A DNA stretch of 64,000 bases from Pseudomonas sp. Q1-7. GTDB taxonomy: Bacteria > Pseudomonadota > Gammaproteobacteria > Pseudomonadales > Pseudomonadaceae. Below the pieces are notes generated by a model. That model searched no databases and was not told the DNA's origin. It saw only the letters and a list, made by a program, of their open reading frames with translations. A program made the translations under genes and the position numbers. Positions 28,803-38,958 of the stretch are shown piece by piece (position 1 is the first letter of the stretch; each line of letters opens with the position of its first letter). The DNA lies in assembly GCF_028010285.1 (NCBI RefSeq), contig NZ_CP116304.1, positions 571,501 to 635,500 of the forward strand, given 5' to 3'.

Positions 28803-30614
28803 ATGAGATTAAGAACAATAAAGACAATACGGCGACAACCCATATTGCTGTCGCTGATTTCTCTGACCCTGGGCACTCAGGCACAGGCTCTGAACTTTGA
28901 TGTCGGGGCGATCCAGGGGAGCTTCGACAGCACCCTTTCCGTCGGTGCGAGCTGGGCCCTGCGTGATCCGGATCGGGACTTCGTTGGCGTCGGTAACGGC
29001 GGGACGGCATCGACCCTGTCGTCCGACGACGGTCGCTTGAACTTCAAGAAACACGACCTGATCTCCAATACCTTCAAGGGCGTTCACGATCTGGAGCTGA
29101 AGTACGGCGACAGCGGTGTATTTCTGCGGGGCAAGTACTGGTACGACTTCGAGCTGAAGGATGGTCACCAGCGGCTTTACGACATTGACGACAGCGGCCG
29201 GGCCCGCAGCGCCAAAGCCTCGGGTGCGGAGATTCTCGACGCCTTCGTCTATACCGGCTACGAAATCAACGAGCTGGCCGGCACAGCGCGCCTCGGCAAA
29301 CAGGTGGTCAGCTGGGGCGAGAACCTGTTCATCCGCGGCGTCAACCAGATCAACCCCATCGACGTGGCCGCCTTCCGCCGCCCAGGCGCGGAGATCAAGG
29401 AGGGCCTGATCCCGGTCAACATGTTCTATCTCGGCCAAGACTTGGCCAACAATCTGTCCATGGAGGCCTTCTACCAGCTCGAATGGGACAAGACCGTGGT
29501 CGACAACTGCGGCACTTTCTTCTCGGGTACAGATGTGGTGGCCGATGGCTGCAATGATCGCAATCTGATCTTCGGCAGCGACTTCAACCCGAACAATGCC
29601 GGCAACCTGTTCATCCCGCGCCTTAAGGACCGTGATGCTCGCGATGGTGGGCAGTACGGTGTGGCGCTGCGCTGGTTCGTGCCTGAGCTGAACGACACCG
29701 AAATCGGCCTCTATGCCATGAACCTGCATAGCCGGATGCCCGTTTACAGCGTCGCGAGCAGTTCGGTGCTGGATGTGACCGATCCGGGCTTTGATCCCAA
29801 CCTGGTCGGCAACTCGCCCAAGGCCGGTTACCTCATCGAGTACCCCGAGGACATGCGCCTGTATGGACTGAGCTTCCAGACCACCCTCGGGAGCACTTCG
29901 GTTAGCGGGGAGTTCAGCTACCGGCCGAACATGCCGCTGCAGCTCAATAGCACAGACCTCACATTCGCCGCACTCGGGCTCGACTCGGTGACCGGCCTTC
30001 CGCCGGCCTGGGGTGGGGTAGGGCAGCCAATCAGCCCCTCGGTGATCCAGAACGGTCCTCTGCGACCCGGCGCCTACATGGCGGGCTACAAGCGTATGCC
30101 GGTCAGCCAGGTGCAACTGGCAGCGATCCACTTCATTGATCAGATCGCGGGTGCGGAGCGTATGTCGCTCCTGGGAGAGGTGGCTTACAACCGCATCAGT
30201 GGCCTGAAGAGCGGGCCCGGAGAACTGCGCTTTGGCCGCGACTCCATTTACGGCTACGGGGAAGTGGGTGTCCCGGGTCTCTGCGAGGGGCTTCTGAATA
30301 CCGACAACTCCGACAACTGTAATGGCCACGGTTTCTATACCAGTGGCTCCTGGGGGTACCGCCTGGCTACCAGCCTGGAATACAGCAACGTCATTGCCGG
30401 CATCAACCTCACGCCTGAGATTGCCTGGTCCCACGACGTAGATGGCTATGGCCCCAACTTCAACGAGGGCGCCAAATCGGTGTACCTGGCGCTCAACGCC
30501 AGCTACCAGAACCGCTACAGCGCCACGCTTTCCTACACCGATTTCTTCGGTGGCGAGTTCAATCCGACTACTGACCGCGACTATGTCGCAGCCAGCGTCA
30601 GTGTCAGCTTCTAA
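28803..30614 (+). CDS. DUF1302 outer-membrane protein
   Basis: A 603-residue exported protein. After an N-terminal basic stretch comes a signal peptide ending near GTQAQA and then the DUF1302 opening LNFDVGAIQGSFDSTLSVGA. Alternating hydrophobic strands and a C-terminal aromatic residue (VAASVSVSF) fit an outer-membrane beta-barrel. The start at 28803 follows AGGAGG by a few nt. DUF1302 proteins are usually paired with DUF1329 proteins, as here, and are implicated in handling hydrophobic substrates; the substrate is unknown. First of five co-directional genes with short gaps. Confidence 0.85.
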   Translation: MRLRTIKTIRRQPILLSLISLTLGTQAQALNFDVGAIQGSFDSTLSVGASWALRDPDRDFVGVGNGGTASTLSSDDGRLNFKKHDLISNTFKGVHDLELKYGDSGVFLRGKYWYDFELKDGHQRLYDIDDSGRARSAKASGAEILDAFVYTGYEINELAGTARLGKQVVSWGENLFIRGVNQINPIDVAAFRRPGAEIKEGLIPVNMFYLGQDLANNLSMEAFYQLEWDKTVVDNCGTFFSGTDVVADGCNDRNLIFGSDFNPNNAGNLFIPRLKDRDARDGGQYGVALRWFVPELNDTEIGLYAMNLHSRMPVYSVASSSVLDVTDPGFDPNLVGNSPKAGYLIEYPEDMRLYGLSFQTTLGSTSVSGEFSYRPNMPLQLNSTDLTFAALGLDSVTGLPPAWGGVGQPISPSVIQNGPLRPGAYMAGYKRMPVSQVQLAAIHFIDQIAGAERMSLLGEVAYNRISGLKSGPGELRFGRDSIYGYGEVGVPGLCEGLLNTDNSDNCNGHGFYTSGSWGYRLATSLEYSNVIAGINLTPEIAWSHDVDGYGPNFNEGAKSVYLALNASYQNRYSATLSYTDFFGGEFNPTTDRDYVAASVSVSF

Positions 30615-30629
30615 CTAGAGGAAAACGCC

Positions 30630-31973
30630 ATGAGAATGCATTTATGGTTGCCTTTCGCCTGGCTGGTCATGGGCGGCTCCAGCCTGCCAGTGGTTGCGGC
30701 TGATTTCACTGGCCTCACTCCCCTGGGGGCCGAGAAGGCCGGCAACAAAGAGGGGACTATTCCCGCATGGACCGGAGGTTTGCCAATCGACGCGGCCAGT
30801 GTCGATGGCAAGGGCTTTCTTTCCAACCCTTTTGCCGGCGAGAAGCCGCTGTTCGTGATCACTGCACAGAACGCCGATCGATACAGCGAGCACCTCAGCG
30901 AAGGGCAGTTGGCGATGCTGCGCCGCTATCCGGAAACCTATCGCCTGCCCGTGTATCCGACCCACCGCACGCTCGCCTTGCCTGAGCGTCTTTATAGGGC
31001 TGCCGCCACCAATGCCGAGGTCACCAAACTTGGTTCGAACGGACTGAGCATCGAAAACTTCACCACCAGCTACTACCCGTTCCCGCTACCTAAGACGGGT
31101 ACCGAGGTGATATGGAACCACCAGGCCCGCTATCACGGAGGCAATTTCCGGCGCTGGATCACCCAGGTAACGCCCCAGGTGAATGGCGACTTCACCACCG
31201 TGCATTTCGAGGAGGAAATTGTCGAACCGGCTCAGGCCGAGGGCATCGAGCCTGCGCGAGCACAAAACCTGCTGCAACTGTTCAAGCAGAAGGTGACTGC
31301 CCCAGCGCGCCTGGCCGGAAACGTGCTGCTGGTGTACGAGACACTCGACCAGTTGAAGGAGCCGCGTCTTGCCTGGGTCTACAACTCTGGCCAGCGCCGC
31401 GTCCGGCGAGCCCCGCAGGTGGCGTACGACGGTCCCGGTACCGCCTCGGATGGACTGCGCACCACCGACAACTTCGACATGTTCGGCGGGGCAATGGATC
31501 GTTACGACTGGAAGCTGCTGGGTAAGCGCGAGGTTTACATCCCCTACAACAGCTATGAGTTGGACTCTCCCGCGCTCAAGTACGAGCAGGTCATCAAGGC
31601 TGGCCACATCAACCAGGATCTGGCGCGCTACGAGCTGCATCGGGTCTGGGTGGTCGAGGCGACTCTCAAGGAAGGCCAGCGCAATATCTACGCCAAGCGA
31701 GTGTTCTACGTCGACGAGGACAGCTGGCAGATCGCTTTGGCCGATCACTTCGACGGGCGGGGGCAACTGTGGCGCGTAGGTGAAGGGCATGCCCAGCAGT
31801 ACTTCGACCATCAGCACATGGGTTACACCCTCGAAGCCCTCTACGACCTGCAGGCAGGCCGCTATCTGGCGCTGGGCATGAAGAACGAGGAGGCGCGCAA
31901 CTTCGAATATGGCTTCAAAGCGCGGATGAGCGACTACACCCCTTCGGCGCTGCGCAAGAGCGGCGTGCGCTGA
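30630..31973 (+). CDS. DUF1329 periplasmic/outer-membrane protein
   Basis: A 447-residue exported protein: signal peptide (MRMHLWLPFAWLVMGGSSLP, cleavage near VVAAD) and the family motif LTPLGAEKAGNKEGTIPAWT. The fold of DUF1329 resembles the LolB/LolA lipid-binding barrel, so lipid or hydrophobe transfer is a reasonable inference. It lies 15 nt after the DUF1302 gene, with GAGGAAA as ribosome site; the two normally act together. Confidence 0.87.
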   Translation: MRMHLWLPFAWLVMGGSSLPVVAADFTGLTPLGAEKAGNKEGTIPAWTGGLPIDAASVDGKGFLSNPFAGEKPLFVITAQNADRYSEHLSEGQLAMLRRYPETYRLPVYPTHRTLALPERLYRAAATNAEVTKLGSNGLSIENFTTSYYPFPLPKTGTEVIWNHQARYHGGNFRRWITQVTPQVNGDFTTVHFEEEIVEPAQAEGIEPARAQNLLQLFKQKVTAPARLAGNVLLVYETLDQLKEPRLAWVYNSGQRRVRRAPQVAYDGPGTASDGLRTTDNFDMFGGAMDRYDWKLLGKREVYIPYNSYELDSPALKYEQVIKAGHINQDLARYELHRVWVVEATLKEGQRNIYAKRVFYVDEDSWQIALADHFDGRGQLWRVGEGHAQQYFDHQHMGYTLEALYDLQAGRYLALGMKNEEARNFEYGFKARMSDYTPSALRKSGVR

Positions 31974-32039
31974 AATCACTCCATCAGGCCGGAGCACTTC
32001 GCTTCGGCCAACCAATCGCAATCAGGCAGGAGAGGCCTA

Positions 32040-33203
32040 ATGAAAGTTTTGTCCATCGGTGGCGGCGGCGGCATGGGAAGAACCACGGCCCGCACCGCAC
32101 TGGGATTCCCGTTCGTCGAGGAGATCGTCCTGGCCGGCATCGACCATGAGCGTGCCGACCGCTTCGCCCGGTCGTTGAACGACCCGCGCATCCGCGCAAT
32201 CTACCTGGACATCACCGACGAGAACGCCCTGCGCCAGGCGATCCGCCAGTGCGACGTGGTCCTCAACTCCGCCGGCCCGTTCTTCCGGTTTGGCCTGCCG
32301 GTGCTGCGTGCAGCCATCGCCGAAGGCAAGAACTACTGCGACATCTGCGATGACTGGGAGCCGACCCTGGACATGCTCGCCCTCGACGAGGAGGCGAGGC
32401 GCCAGGGCGTCACAGCGGTCATCGGGCTCGGTGCCAGCCCTGGCATCGCCAACCTGCTGGCAGTCAAGGCTGCCGAGCAACTGGACGAAGTGCACGAACT
32501 GTACTCGGCCTGGCGCCTGTCCAATGCCCACAACGAGGATGATGGTTTCTTCGACGAGAACGAGGCCAATACCGACGCGGCGGCAGTGCACCTGGTGCAC
32601 TGCCTCACCGAGAGGATTCCGCTGGTGCGCGACGGTCGCGTCGAGGACCGCTTGCCGCTGGAGCATTGCGGCTTCGACTACCCGGGCGTCGGCAAACTGG
32701 ATATCTGGACCATCGGCCACCCGGAGGCGGTCACCCTGCCGCGCCACTACACCGGTCTGCACCACTGCCTGAACGGCATGCTCGGTGTCGAAACCATCAT
32801 CGACGACCTGCGCCAGTTGGCGGAACAAGTACGCGCCGGCGCGATGAGCTTGGAGCAGGCCGCTGCCCTGCTGACCAGCGACGGTGGCCGCGAGAAGCGC
32901 CGACAGCGCCTGCAGGAGCATGAAGGTCCCGACGCGCCGGGCATCCTGGCTTATGCCAGCGGCCTCAAGGACGGCCGGCCGGCGCGCGCCGGAGCGCGCC
33001 TGAAGCATGTGCCAAGCGGAGGCATGAGCGCGGTCACCGGTATCCCCCATGCGTTGTTCCTGCCGCTGCTGCATCAGGGAGCGGTGAAGGGAGCTGGGGT
33101 ATTCTCCCCCGAGCAGGTCGTCGATGCCGATGCCTTCTTCGCCTTGTTGAACGGCTTCGTCGAAGGGCAGGACTGCGGCCTGACCGTGACATTCGCCCAC
33201 TGA
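32040..33203 (+). CDS. Saccharopine dehydrogenase-like NAD(P)-binding oxidoreductase
   Basis: A 387-residue protein with a Rossmann fold (MKVLSIGGGGGMGRTTARTA) and the saccharopine-dehydrogenase-family segment VVLNSAGPFFRFGLPVLRAA. Such proteins act on varied substrates, and true lysine metabolism is not implied. AGGAGAGG precedes the ATG. It is third in the DUF1302 operon, so it may act on the compound handled by the outer-membrane pair. The exact reaction is unknown. Confidence 0.75.
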   Translation: MKVLSIGGGGGMGRTTARTALGFPFVEEIVLAGIDHERADRFARSLNDPRIRAIYLDITDENALRQAIRQCDVVLNSAGPFFRFGLPVLRAAIAEGKNYCDICDDWEPTLDMLALDEEARRQGVTAVIGLGASPGIANLLAVKAAEQLDEVHELYSAWRLSNAHNEDDGFFDENEANTDAAAVHLVHCLTERIPLVRDGRVEDRLPLEHCGFDYPGVGKLDIWTIGHPEAVTLPRHYTGLHHCLNGMLGVETIIDDLRQLAEQVRAGAMSLEQAAALLTSDGGREKRRQRLQEHEGPDAPGILAYASGLKDGRPARAGARLKHVPSGGMSAVTGIPHALFLPLLHQGAVKGAGVFSPEQVVDADAFFALLNGFVEGQDCGLTVTFAH

Positions 33204-33227
33204 CCCCGCGACCGGAGGACGAGCAGT

Positions 33228-35699
33228 ATGACCACGTCAAGCGACACCTCGAGAATGCCGGGCCTGGTCGTGCGCACTCGTCTGCTGGAACGGCTCGAGC
33301 CCGAACGTTGTCGGCGCATCCGCCTACTGCATGCGCCGGCCGGCTTCGGCAAGAGCGAACTGGCCCGCCAGTTCGCCGAGAGGGCCCGGCAGCCGCTACT
33401 GTGGCTGGACCTGCACAGTTCGACGGACGGGCTCGGGCACCTCTGCAGTCGGCTCGCCGAGCTGCTCGGCCTCGCCGCCGGGGTCTCCCCCGGCCAGGTG
33501 GAGGAGGCCCTGCAACGGCATGCCGATGCCCTCGTCGTGCTGGACGGTTACAGCGCCGAGGCCGCTGCGGACAAATGGCTCGAACGCCTGGTCGAGACCT
33601 CCCCGCTCAACCTGCAGTGGCTGGTCTGCGCCCGCCGCCGACCCGCCTGGCAGATCGGCCGCTGGCTGCTGGCCGACGACCTGCTCATGCTGGATGGCGA
33701 TGAGCTGGCTTTTACCGGCGGCGAGACCGAATTGCTGCTGTCGCGGTTGAACATGACCCGCAGCATTTCCGCCGAGGGCCTGCAGCGGCAGAGCGACGGC
33801 TGGGTTGCCGGTATCCGTCTGCACCTGCTCTCGTTGCAATCGGCCGGCCAGCGTGCCAGCGGCCTGCTGCACCGAAATGCGCTGATCCAGGACTACCTCG
33901 ACCACGAAGTGCTGGACGGCCTGTCGGCGCGGGCGCTCGACCTGCTGCGGGTCATCGCCCAGGCACCCTTCGTCGACGGCCCGCTCTGCGCCTTCCTCGC
34001 CGACGACCCGCTGGCGCTCAACCGGCTGCTCGAACAGCAGCTGTTCCTGCGCCGCCTGCCCGGCTCCGAGGACCGCTTCACGCTGTACGCGCCACTCAGG
34101 CGGATCCTCCGGGAGCGCTACCCGGACCAGGCCGCTCAATTGCTCGCCGCCAGCCACTGGCTGCATCTTGCCGGCGCTCACGTCGAGGCCTTCCGCTATG
34201 CGCTGGCCGCTGCGGACACCGCGCGGGCGCTGATTTCCCTGGGGCAGGCCGCCCCGCGCGAGTTGTATACCGGGCAGAACCTCAACTACCTCCTGGAGGG
34301 CATCGATCAACTGGGCCCGGACTGGCTCGAACAACACCCGCAGGCCCTGGAGATCATCGCCAGGTCCCTGCTGCTGGGGGGGCGCCTGGATCAGGCCGGA
34401 GCCGTCGTCGAACTGCTCGGGCAGCGAGACGGCGACCTATGCCTGGCCCTGGGCGCCGAACTGGCGCTGCAACGTGGCCAGGCGCAGAAGGCCTGCAGCC
34501 TGGGCTTGCAGACGCTCGACGGGCTGGCTCAAGACGGCCGCTGGGCGCAGATGATCCTCTGCCTGTCATGTCTGGTCCGCGCCAGCCTTGCCCTCGGCGA
34601 CATCGTCACGGCCAGGCGGCTGCAGCAGCAGGGGCTCGAATTGTCGCGGCGCAAGGGCGAGGCGCTGTTCGAGTGCCTGCTGATGCTCGACCAGGCGCAG
34701 ATCGACGAACTCGCCGGCGACCTGCCCCAGGCGCTCAGGGTGCTCGACCAGATCGACCTGCTGCTGGCCCAGAACCCGGGTTCCGCGCTGCTCAAGGGCG
34801 GCAAGTCGATCCGCCGCGGCTGGCTGCTGATCCTCACCGGTCAGGAGCAGCAGGCACGCCTGGTGCTCGAGGAGGGACTGCTGCTGACCCAGGCCTGCCG
34901 CAGCCCGGTGAGCCTCTACGGCCATGCCCTGCTGGCCCAGCTCGATGGCAACGCCGGCGACTTCGTTGCGGCGCAGCAGCGCCTGGCCAGCGCGCAGCGC
35001 CAGATGCATGCGTGGAACGTCGCCGAAGTCATCTACCGTGGCGTCCTGAGCATGAGCACTGCCAGGCTCTGGCTGCGCAGCAACCATTCCGGCCCGGCAG
35101 GCCAGCTGCTGTCGCGGCTGCGCGAGCAGTACGAGGGCGAGCGCGCCCTCACGCCGCCCAGTTCGTTCCCCGAGCTGCACGCCCTGCTGGGCTTCCTGCA
35201 GGCCGAGGTGCTGTGCTCCAGGGGCTCCTTCGGGGATGCGGGGCGCCTGCTCGATGCGGTTCTGAAGTGGGCCGAGGGAAATGCTTTCGACATCCTCGTC
35301 TGTCAGGCCCGCTACGCCCTGGGAGAGGTGCGCCGGATGAAGGGCGACATGCTCCAGGCGGAGCGTCTGCTCGCCTCGGCGGCGGCCATGGCCCTGCATC
35401 AGGGGCAGCACAGCCTGCTCACGGGCATTCAGTCCGCAGCGGCCGAGCCCAGGGCTGAAACCGACCCCGACAGCGCACCTGCCGGCATGCCGGCACAGGA
35501 AGGGGAGTTGCTCAGTCAGCGCGAACTGGTGGTACTCGGCCTGATAGCCAAGGGTTACTCCAACAGCGAGATTGCCTCAATCCTTTCGCTGTCCCTGCAC
35601 ACCGTGAAAACCCACGCCAAGCACATCAACGCGAAGCTGAAGGTCGGCAACCGGACGATGGCGGCGGCTCGAGCCAAAGCCCTTGGCTTGCTGTTGTGA
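33228..35699 (+). CDS. MalT/LuxR-type large transcriptional regulator
   Basis: An 823-residue STAND-type activator. The N-terminal NTPase has Walker A LLHAPAGFGKSELARQF near residue 35. A long central helical TPR-like region (about 330-740) probably senses an inducer. The C-terminus is a LuxR helix-turn-helix (LSQRELVVLGLIAKG, then SEIASILSLSLHTVKTH). The start ATG follows GGAGGACGAGC. Lying inside the operon 24 nt after the dehydrogenase gene, it most likely controls this operon in response to its substrate. Confidence 0.87.
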   Translation: MTTSSDTSRMPGLVVRTRLLERLEPERCRRIRLLHAPAGFGKSELARQFAERARQPLLWLDLHSSTDGLGHLCSRLAELLGLAAGVSPGQVEEALQRHADALVVLDGYSAEAAADKWLERLVETSPLNLQWLVCARRRPAWQIGRWLLADDLLMLDGDELAFTGGETELLLSRLNMTRSISAEGLQRQSDGWVAGIRLHLLSLQSAGQRASGLLHRNALIQDYLDHEVLDGLSARALDLLRVIAQAPFVDGPLCAFLADDPLALNRLLEQQLFLRRLPGSEDRFTLYAPLRRILRERYPDQAAQLLAASHWLHLAGAHVEAFRYALAAADTARALISLGQAAPRELYTGQNLNYLLEGIDQLGPDWLEQHPQALEIIARSLLLGGRLDQAGAVVELLGQRDGDLCLALGAELALQRGQAQKACSLGLQTLDGLAQDGRWAQMILCLSCLVRASLALGDIVTARRLQQQGLELSRRKGEALFECLLMLDQAQIDELAGDLPQALRVLDQIDLLLAQNPGSALLKGGKSIRRGWLLILTGQEQQARLVLEEGLLLTQACRSPVSLYGHALLAQLDGNAGDFVAAQQRLASAQRQMHAWNVAEVIYRGVLSMSTARLWLRSNHSGPAGQLLSRLREQYEGERALTPPSSFPELHALLGFLQAEVLCSRGSFGDAGRLLDAVLKWAEGNAFDILVCQARYALGEVRRMKGDMLQAERLLASAAAMALHQGQHSLLTGIQSAAAEPRAETDPDSAPAGMPAQEGELLSQRELVVLGLIAKGYSNSEIASILSLSLHTVKTHAKHINAKLKVGNRTMAAARAKALGLLL

Positions 35700-35716
35700 C
35701 TCTTTAAGGAAACGCC

Positions 35717-37087
35717 ATGCCCAGCACTTCTGATCTCCCGTCGCGCTACTTCGCCCCAGCCTATGGCCTGGGTAGTTTCGGCCCGGCCATCTTCATCCTG
35801 ACGCCCCAGGTACTGCTGCTGTTCTTCATGACCGAAACCCTGGGCATTCCCGCCGGCATGGCGGGCGGGGGGCTGTTGATACCCAAGCTGTGGGAGCTGC
35901 TCAGCGATCCGCTGATCGGTCGCTGGTCCGATCGCCTGCATACTCGCTGGGGGCGCCGCCGGCCGCTGATGGCCGTCGGCAGCCTGATGTTCCTGGCCGC
36001 CTTTGCCCTTACGTTTGCCCCGCCGAGTTTCAATGACTGGCGGTATTCGCTGGCCTGGGTGATCGCCTTCTATACCCTGACCTCCACCGCCTACTCGCTG
36101 TTCACCGTGCCCTATGCGACGCTGCTGGCCGAGGCAACCGAAGACCCGCACGCCAGAACCCGGGTCGCCGCCTGGCGCAGTGGCTTCCTGGCCGTCGGCT
36201 TCGTGCTCGCGGGGAGCCTGGCGCCCTGGCTGGTGGGAGCGAGCGGAGGCGGGGAGCAGGGCTATGCACAGATGGGAGTCCTGATCGGCCTGATCGCGTT
36301 CGCCGGCATGGCCGGGGCGGTCGCCGGCACCGGCGGCGTCCCCACTCATCGCCCAGTCGCCCATCCGCCGAGGAACATGCTGGCGCCGTTTCGCAACCGG
36401 GCATTCACCTGGCTGTGGCTGGGCTTCATCGTCCAGATGGTCTCCGTGAGTATTGCCACGGCGATGTTGCCGTTCTACGACAAGTACTGGCTGGGCAATA
36501 AGGACAGCACCATTCCCAGCATCTTCGCCGGCATGGCCCTGCTCACGGTCGCCACCACCTGGTGCTGGACCCTGCTGTCCAGGCGCGTAGGCAAGCATCG
36601 CGCCTTCGTCCTGGCGACCGTGCTCTACGCGGTGGCCACCGCCTCCCTGTGGCTGGTGATGTACGGCCCCCTCGGCCTGGCCGTCGCCATCATCCTGTTC
36701 GGCATCGCCAATGCCGGCCAGCAACTGTTCTGCTTCGCCATAGTCCCCGACATCATCGCCCTGCAACGCGCGGAGACCGGGATCGCCGAGGAAGGTGCCT
36801 TCACCGGGCTGTGGATCTGGGGCGAAAAGATCGGCCTGGCTATCGGTGCCGGGCTCAGCGGCCTCGTCCTGCAACTGGCCGGGTTCCGCCAGGGGGCGGG
36901 CACCCAACTGCTGGAGCAAAGCGATAGCGCGCTGCAGAGCGTGCTGCTGATGGCGACACTGGTGCCCGCGCTGGTCTGCCTCCTGTCGATTCCGGCGCTG
37001 CTGCGCTCGGCCAGGGCCATGGCCAGACGGAGCCAGCCCGGGCACCCTTTGGGGGCGGCAACGAACACCTCGGTGGCGAATAGCTAA
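35717..37087 (+). CDS. MFS transporter of the GPH (MelB-like) cation symporter type
   Basis: A 456-residue protein with about twelve membrane helices. The motif LLSDPLIGRWSDR followed by TRWGRRRPLM is the D-P-x-x-G-x-x-x-D-R...W-G-R-R-R-P signature of glycoside-pentoside-hexuronide:cation symporters. It is the last gene of the DUF1302 operon (17 nt after the regulator; AAGGAAACGCC before the ATG) and is likely the inner-membrane importer of the operon's substrate. The substrate cannot be read from sequence. Confidence 0.82.
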   Translation: MPSTSDLPSRYFAPAYGLGSFGPAIFILTPQVLLLFFMTETLGIPAGMAGGGLLIPKLWELLSDPLIGRWSDRLHTRWGRRRPLMAVGSLMFLAAFALTFAPPSFNDWRYSLAWVIAFYTLTSTAYSLFTVPYATLLAEATEDPHARTRVAAWRSGFLAVGFVLAGSLAPWLVGASGGGEQGYAQMGVLIGLIAFAGMAGAVAGTGGVPTHRPVAHPPRNMLAPFRNRAFTWLWLGFIVQMVSVSIATAMLPFYDKYWLGNKDSTIPSIFAGMALLTVATTWCWTLLSRRVGKHRAFVLATVLYAVATASLWLVMYGPLGLAVAIILFGIANAGQQLFCFAIVPDIIALQRAETGIAEEGAFTGLWIWGEKIGLAIGAGLSGLVLQLAGFRQGAGTQLLEQSDSALQSVLLMATLVPALVCLLSIPALLRSARAMARRSQPGHPLGAATNTSVANS

Positions 37088-37183
37088 CCGGGTACGGCAG
37101 TCGTCATCTGCGGCGCGGGCAGCGCGTGCCGCGCAAGGCCTGCACGAAGCGCCGCAGGCGTAGCCGTCGCGGCAGAGGCGTGC

Positions 37184-38698
37184 TCAAGCCTGCAACGCCG
37201 CCTCGATGGTCAGGTTTTCCAGATCCCGTCCAACCGAGGCTGCCGCGACTAGTACTCCTGCACGGAAGTAGCGGGCGGTGAAATCCCGCTGCGTCAGCGT
37301 ACCGTCGATGCGGACTTCGTCCCAGCCGTGCGCGTATCCGCTGTAACGAAGGTCCAGTCCGTAGTGGTGAGTCCAGAAGTACGGCACATCCGTGAACGCC
37401 TGTGCGGCTCCCAGCATGTTGGCTGCGGCAGCCTGGCCCTGGCGCTGGGCATGGACCCAGTGCTCGACCCGGATCAGGTCGGCGCCGTACCGATAGCGCG
37501 CGACATCGCCCGCGGCGAAGTGGCCGGCAACCGAGGTCTGCAGGTAGGTGTCGACGAGGATGCCGTCCTGCACTGCCAATCCGGCTGTAGCGGCGAGCTC
37601 GGTACGCGGCACGACACCCGCGCCGACGATCAGCAGGTCCGCTGATATCCGCGCCCCGTCGGCCAGGGTGAGCGTCTTGCCGTCGAAGCCTTTGGCCGCC
37701 GCGCGAAGGTGGAACAGCACGCCCTGCTCTTGGTGCAGGCCGGTGATGAAGCCCCCCACTTCTCGACCCAGCACACGCTCCAGCGGCACTTCCTCGGGTG
37801 CCACCACATGTACCCGGAGACCACGAGCACGCAGGGCTGCAGCCACCTCCATACCAATGAATCCGGCACCCACCAGGGCCACCGACGTCGCGCCCTGGCT
37901 AGCGTCGATGATTGACCGGGCATCGGCCAGCGAGCGGAGCACGAATACGTTGGGCAGCTCGAATCCGGGGATGGGCAGCCGCCGCGGCTCCGCGCCGGTG
38001 GCGATGAGCAGAGCGTCATAAGCCAACTGTTCGCCTGATCGGGTTAGCACCCTTCGTGCGCCGGTATCAATCGCACTGACGTCGCAGCCGAGGCGCAGGT
38101 CAATCTCACGATCGGCATAGAACTTCGGATCTCTCAGCGGAATCCAGTCTTCCGGGGCTGTTCCGGCCAAATAGTCCTTAGACAGATTGGGCCGGTCATA
38201 GGGCGCCGAAGCGTCGGCGCTCAGCATCGACAATGCGCCGCAGTAGCCCAGTTCGCGCAGCCGCTCGGCGGCCGCGAACCCTGCGGCGCCGCCACCGATA
38301 ATCAGGATGCGCCCGGGCTGGTTGGATGCTGCATGGGGTCGCGCGGGGCGCACGGTCGTTTCCTCCTCTCGCACGAAGGCAGATTCGCCGACGATCTCCA
38401 CTCGCCACCTCGCCAGTGCCGCGAAGGCGGGCGCCCGCAGCGCGGCCCCCGTACGCAGGCTGAAACAGGCGTGGTGCCACGGGCAGCGAATCTCGTCATT
38501 GACCACCAGGCCATCGGCCAATGGCGCGCCGTAATGAGTGCAGAGTCCGCTGACTGCATGCAGGCCATCGTCCAGTCGCACTAGCAAGACGGGACTGCCT
38601 TCGACGTGGCCGACAAGCACGCCGTCGGCCGGCACCCTCGACAAGGGCACGCCCTTTGTCAGGTCGGGGCCGGCGGGTCGAATATCGCTTTGAGCCAT
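37184..38698 (-). CDS. Rieske-FAD/NAD(P)H oxidoreductase (AIF-like ferredoxin reductase)
   Basis: A 504-residue fusion. The N-terminal Rieske domain (about 12-110) keeps all 2Fe-2S ligands: C-T-H (GLCTHYGAPL) and C-x2-H (IRCPWHHACF). The rest is a pyridine-nucleotide-disulphide reductase (GRILIIGGGAAGFAAAERLR for FAD, VALVGAGFIGMEVAAALRAR for NAD(P)). It would pass electrons between NAD(P)H and an iron-sulphur partner; the partner is unknown. The ATG at 38698 has GGAGTCGCATC upstream; the frame extends further but without family character. A LysR gene lies divergently upstream and may regulate it. Confidence 0.85.
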   Translation of the reverse strand: MAQSDIRPAGPDLTKGVPLSRVPADGVLVGHVEGSPVLLVRLDDGLHAVSGLCTHYGAPLADGLVVNDEIRCPWHHACFSLRTGAALRAPAFAALARWRVEIVGESAFVREEETTVRPARPHAASNQPGRILIIGGGAAGFAAAERLRELGYCGALSMLSADASAPYDRPNLSKDYLAGTAPEDWIPLRDPKFYADREIDLRLGCDVSAIDTGARRVLTRSGEQLAYDALLIATGAEPRRLPIPGFELPNVFVLRSLADARSIIDASQGATSVALVGAGFIGMEVAAALRARGLRVHVVAPEEVPLERVLGREVGGFITGLHQEQGVLFHLRAAAKGFDGKTLTLADGARISADLLIVGAGVVPRTELAATAGLAVQDGILVDTYLQTSVAGHFAAGDVARYRYGADLIRVEHWVHAQRQGQAAAANMLGAAQAFTDVPYFWTHHYGLDLRYSGYAHGWDEVRIDGTLTQRDFTARYFRAGVLVAAASVGRDLENLTIEAALQA

Positions 38699-38958
38699 GA
38701 TGCGACTCCTCTGGTGTGGGCTATCTGCCTGGGCGCAACCATTTGGCAAGGGGGCAACCTGAAGATCTCGGCTCTCGGCAGGTTGTGCGGGAGACCCCGC
38801 ATGCCACGCACCGGCTACCTCGAGTCGCTCGCCCCTGCCTTGGAGGCGCGAGGCGTCCGCCTTAACGAGGCCGCTGCTCGGGCAGATCCAAACTTCATTG
38901 GCGTTGTCCGCTGCGGATCATGGCGGTGCGGCCCCAGATTTTTCCAGTTCCCGCGCGG

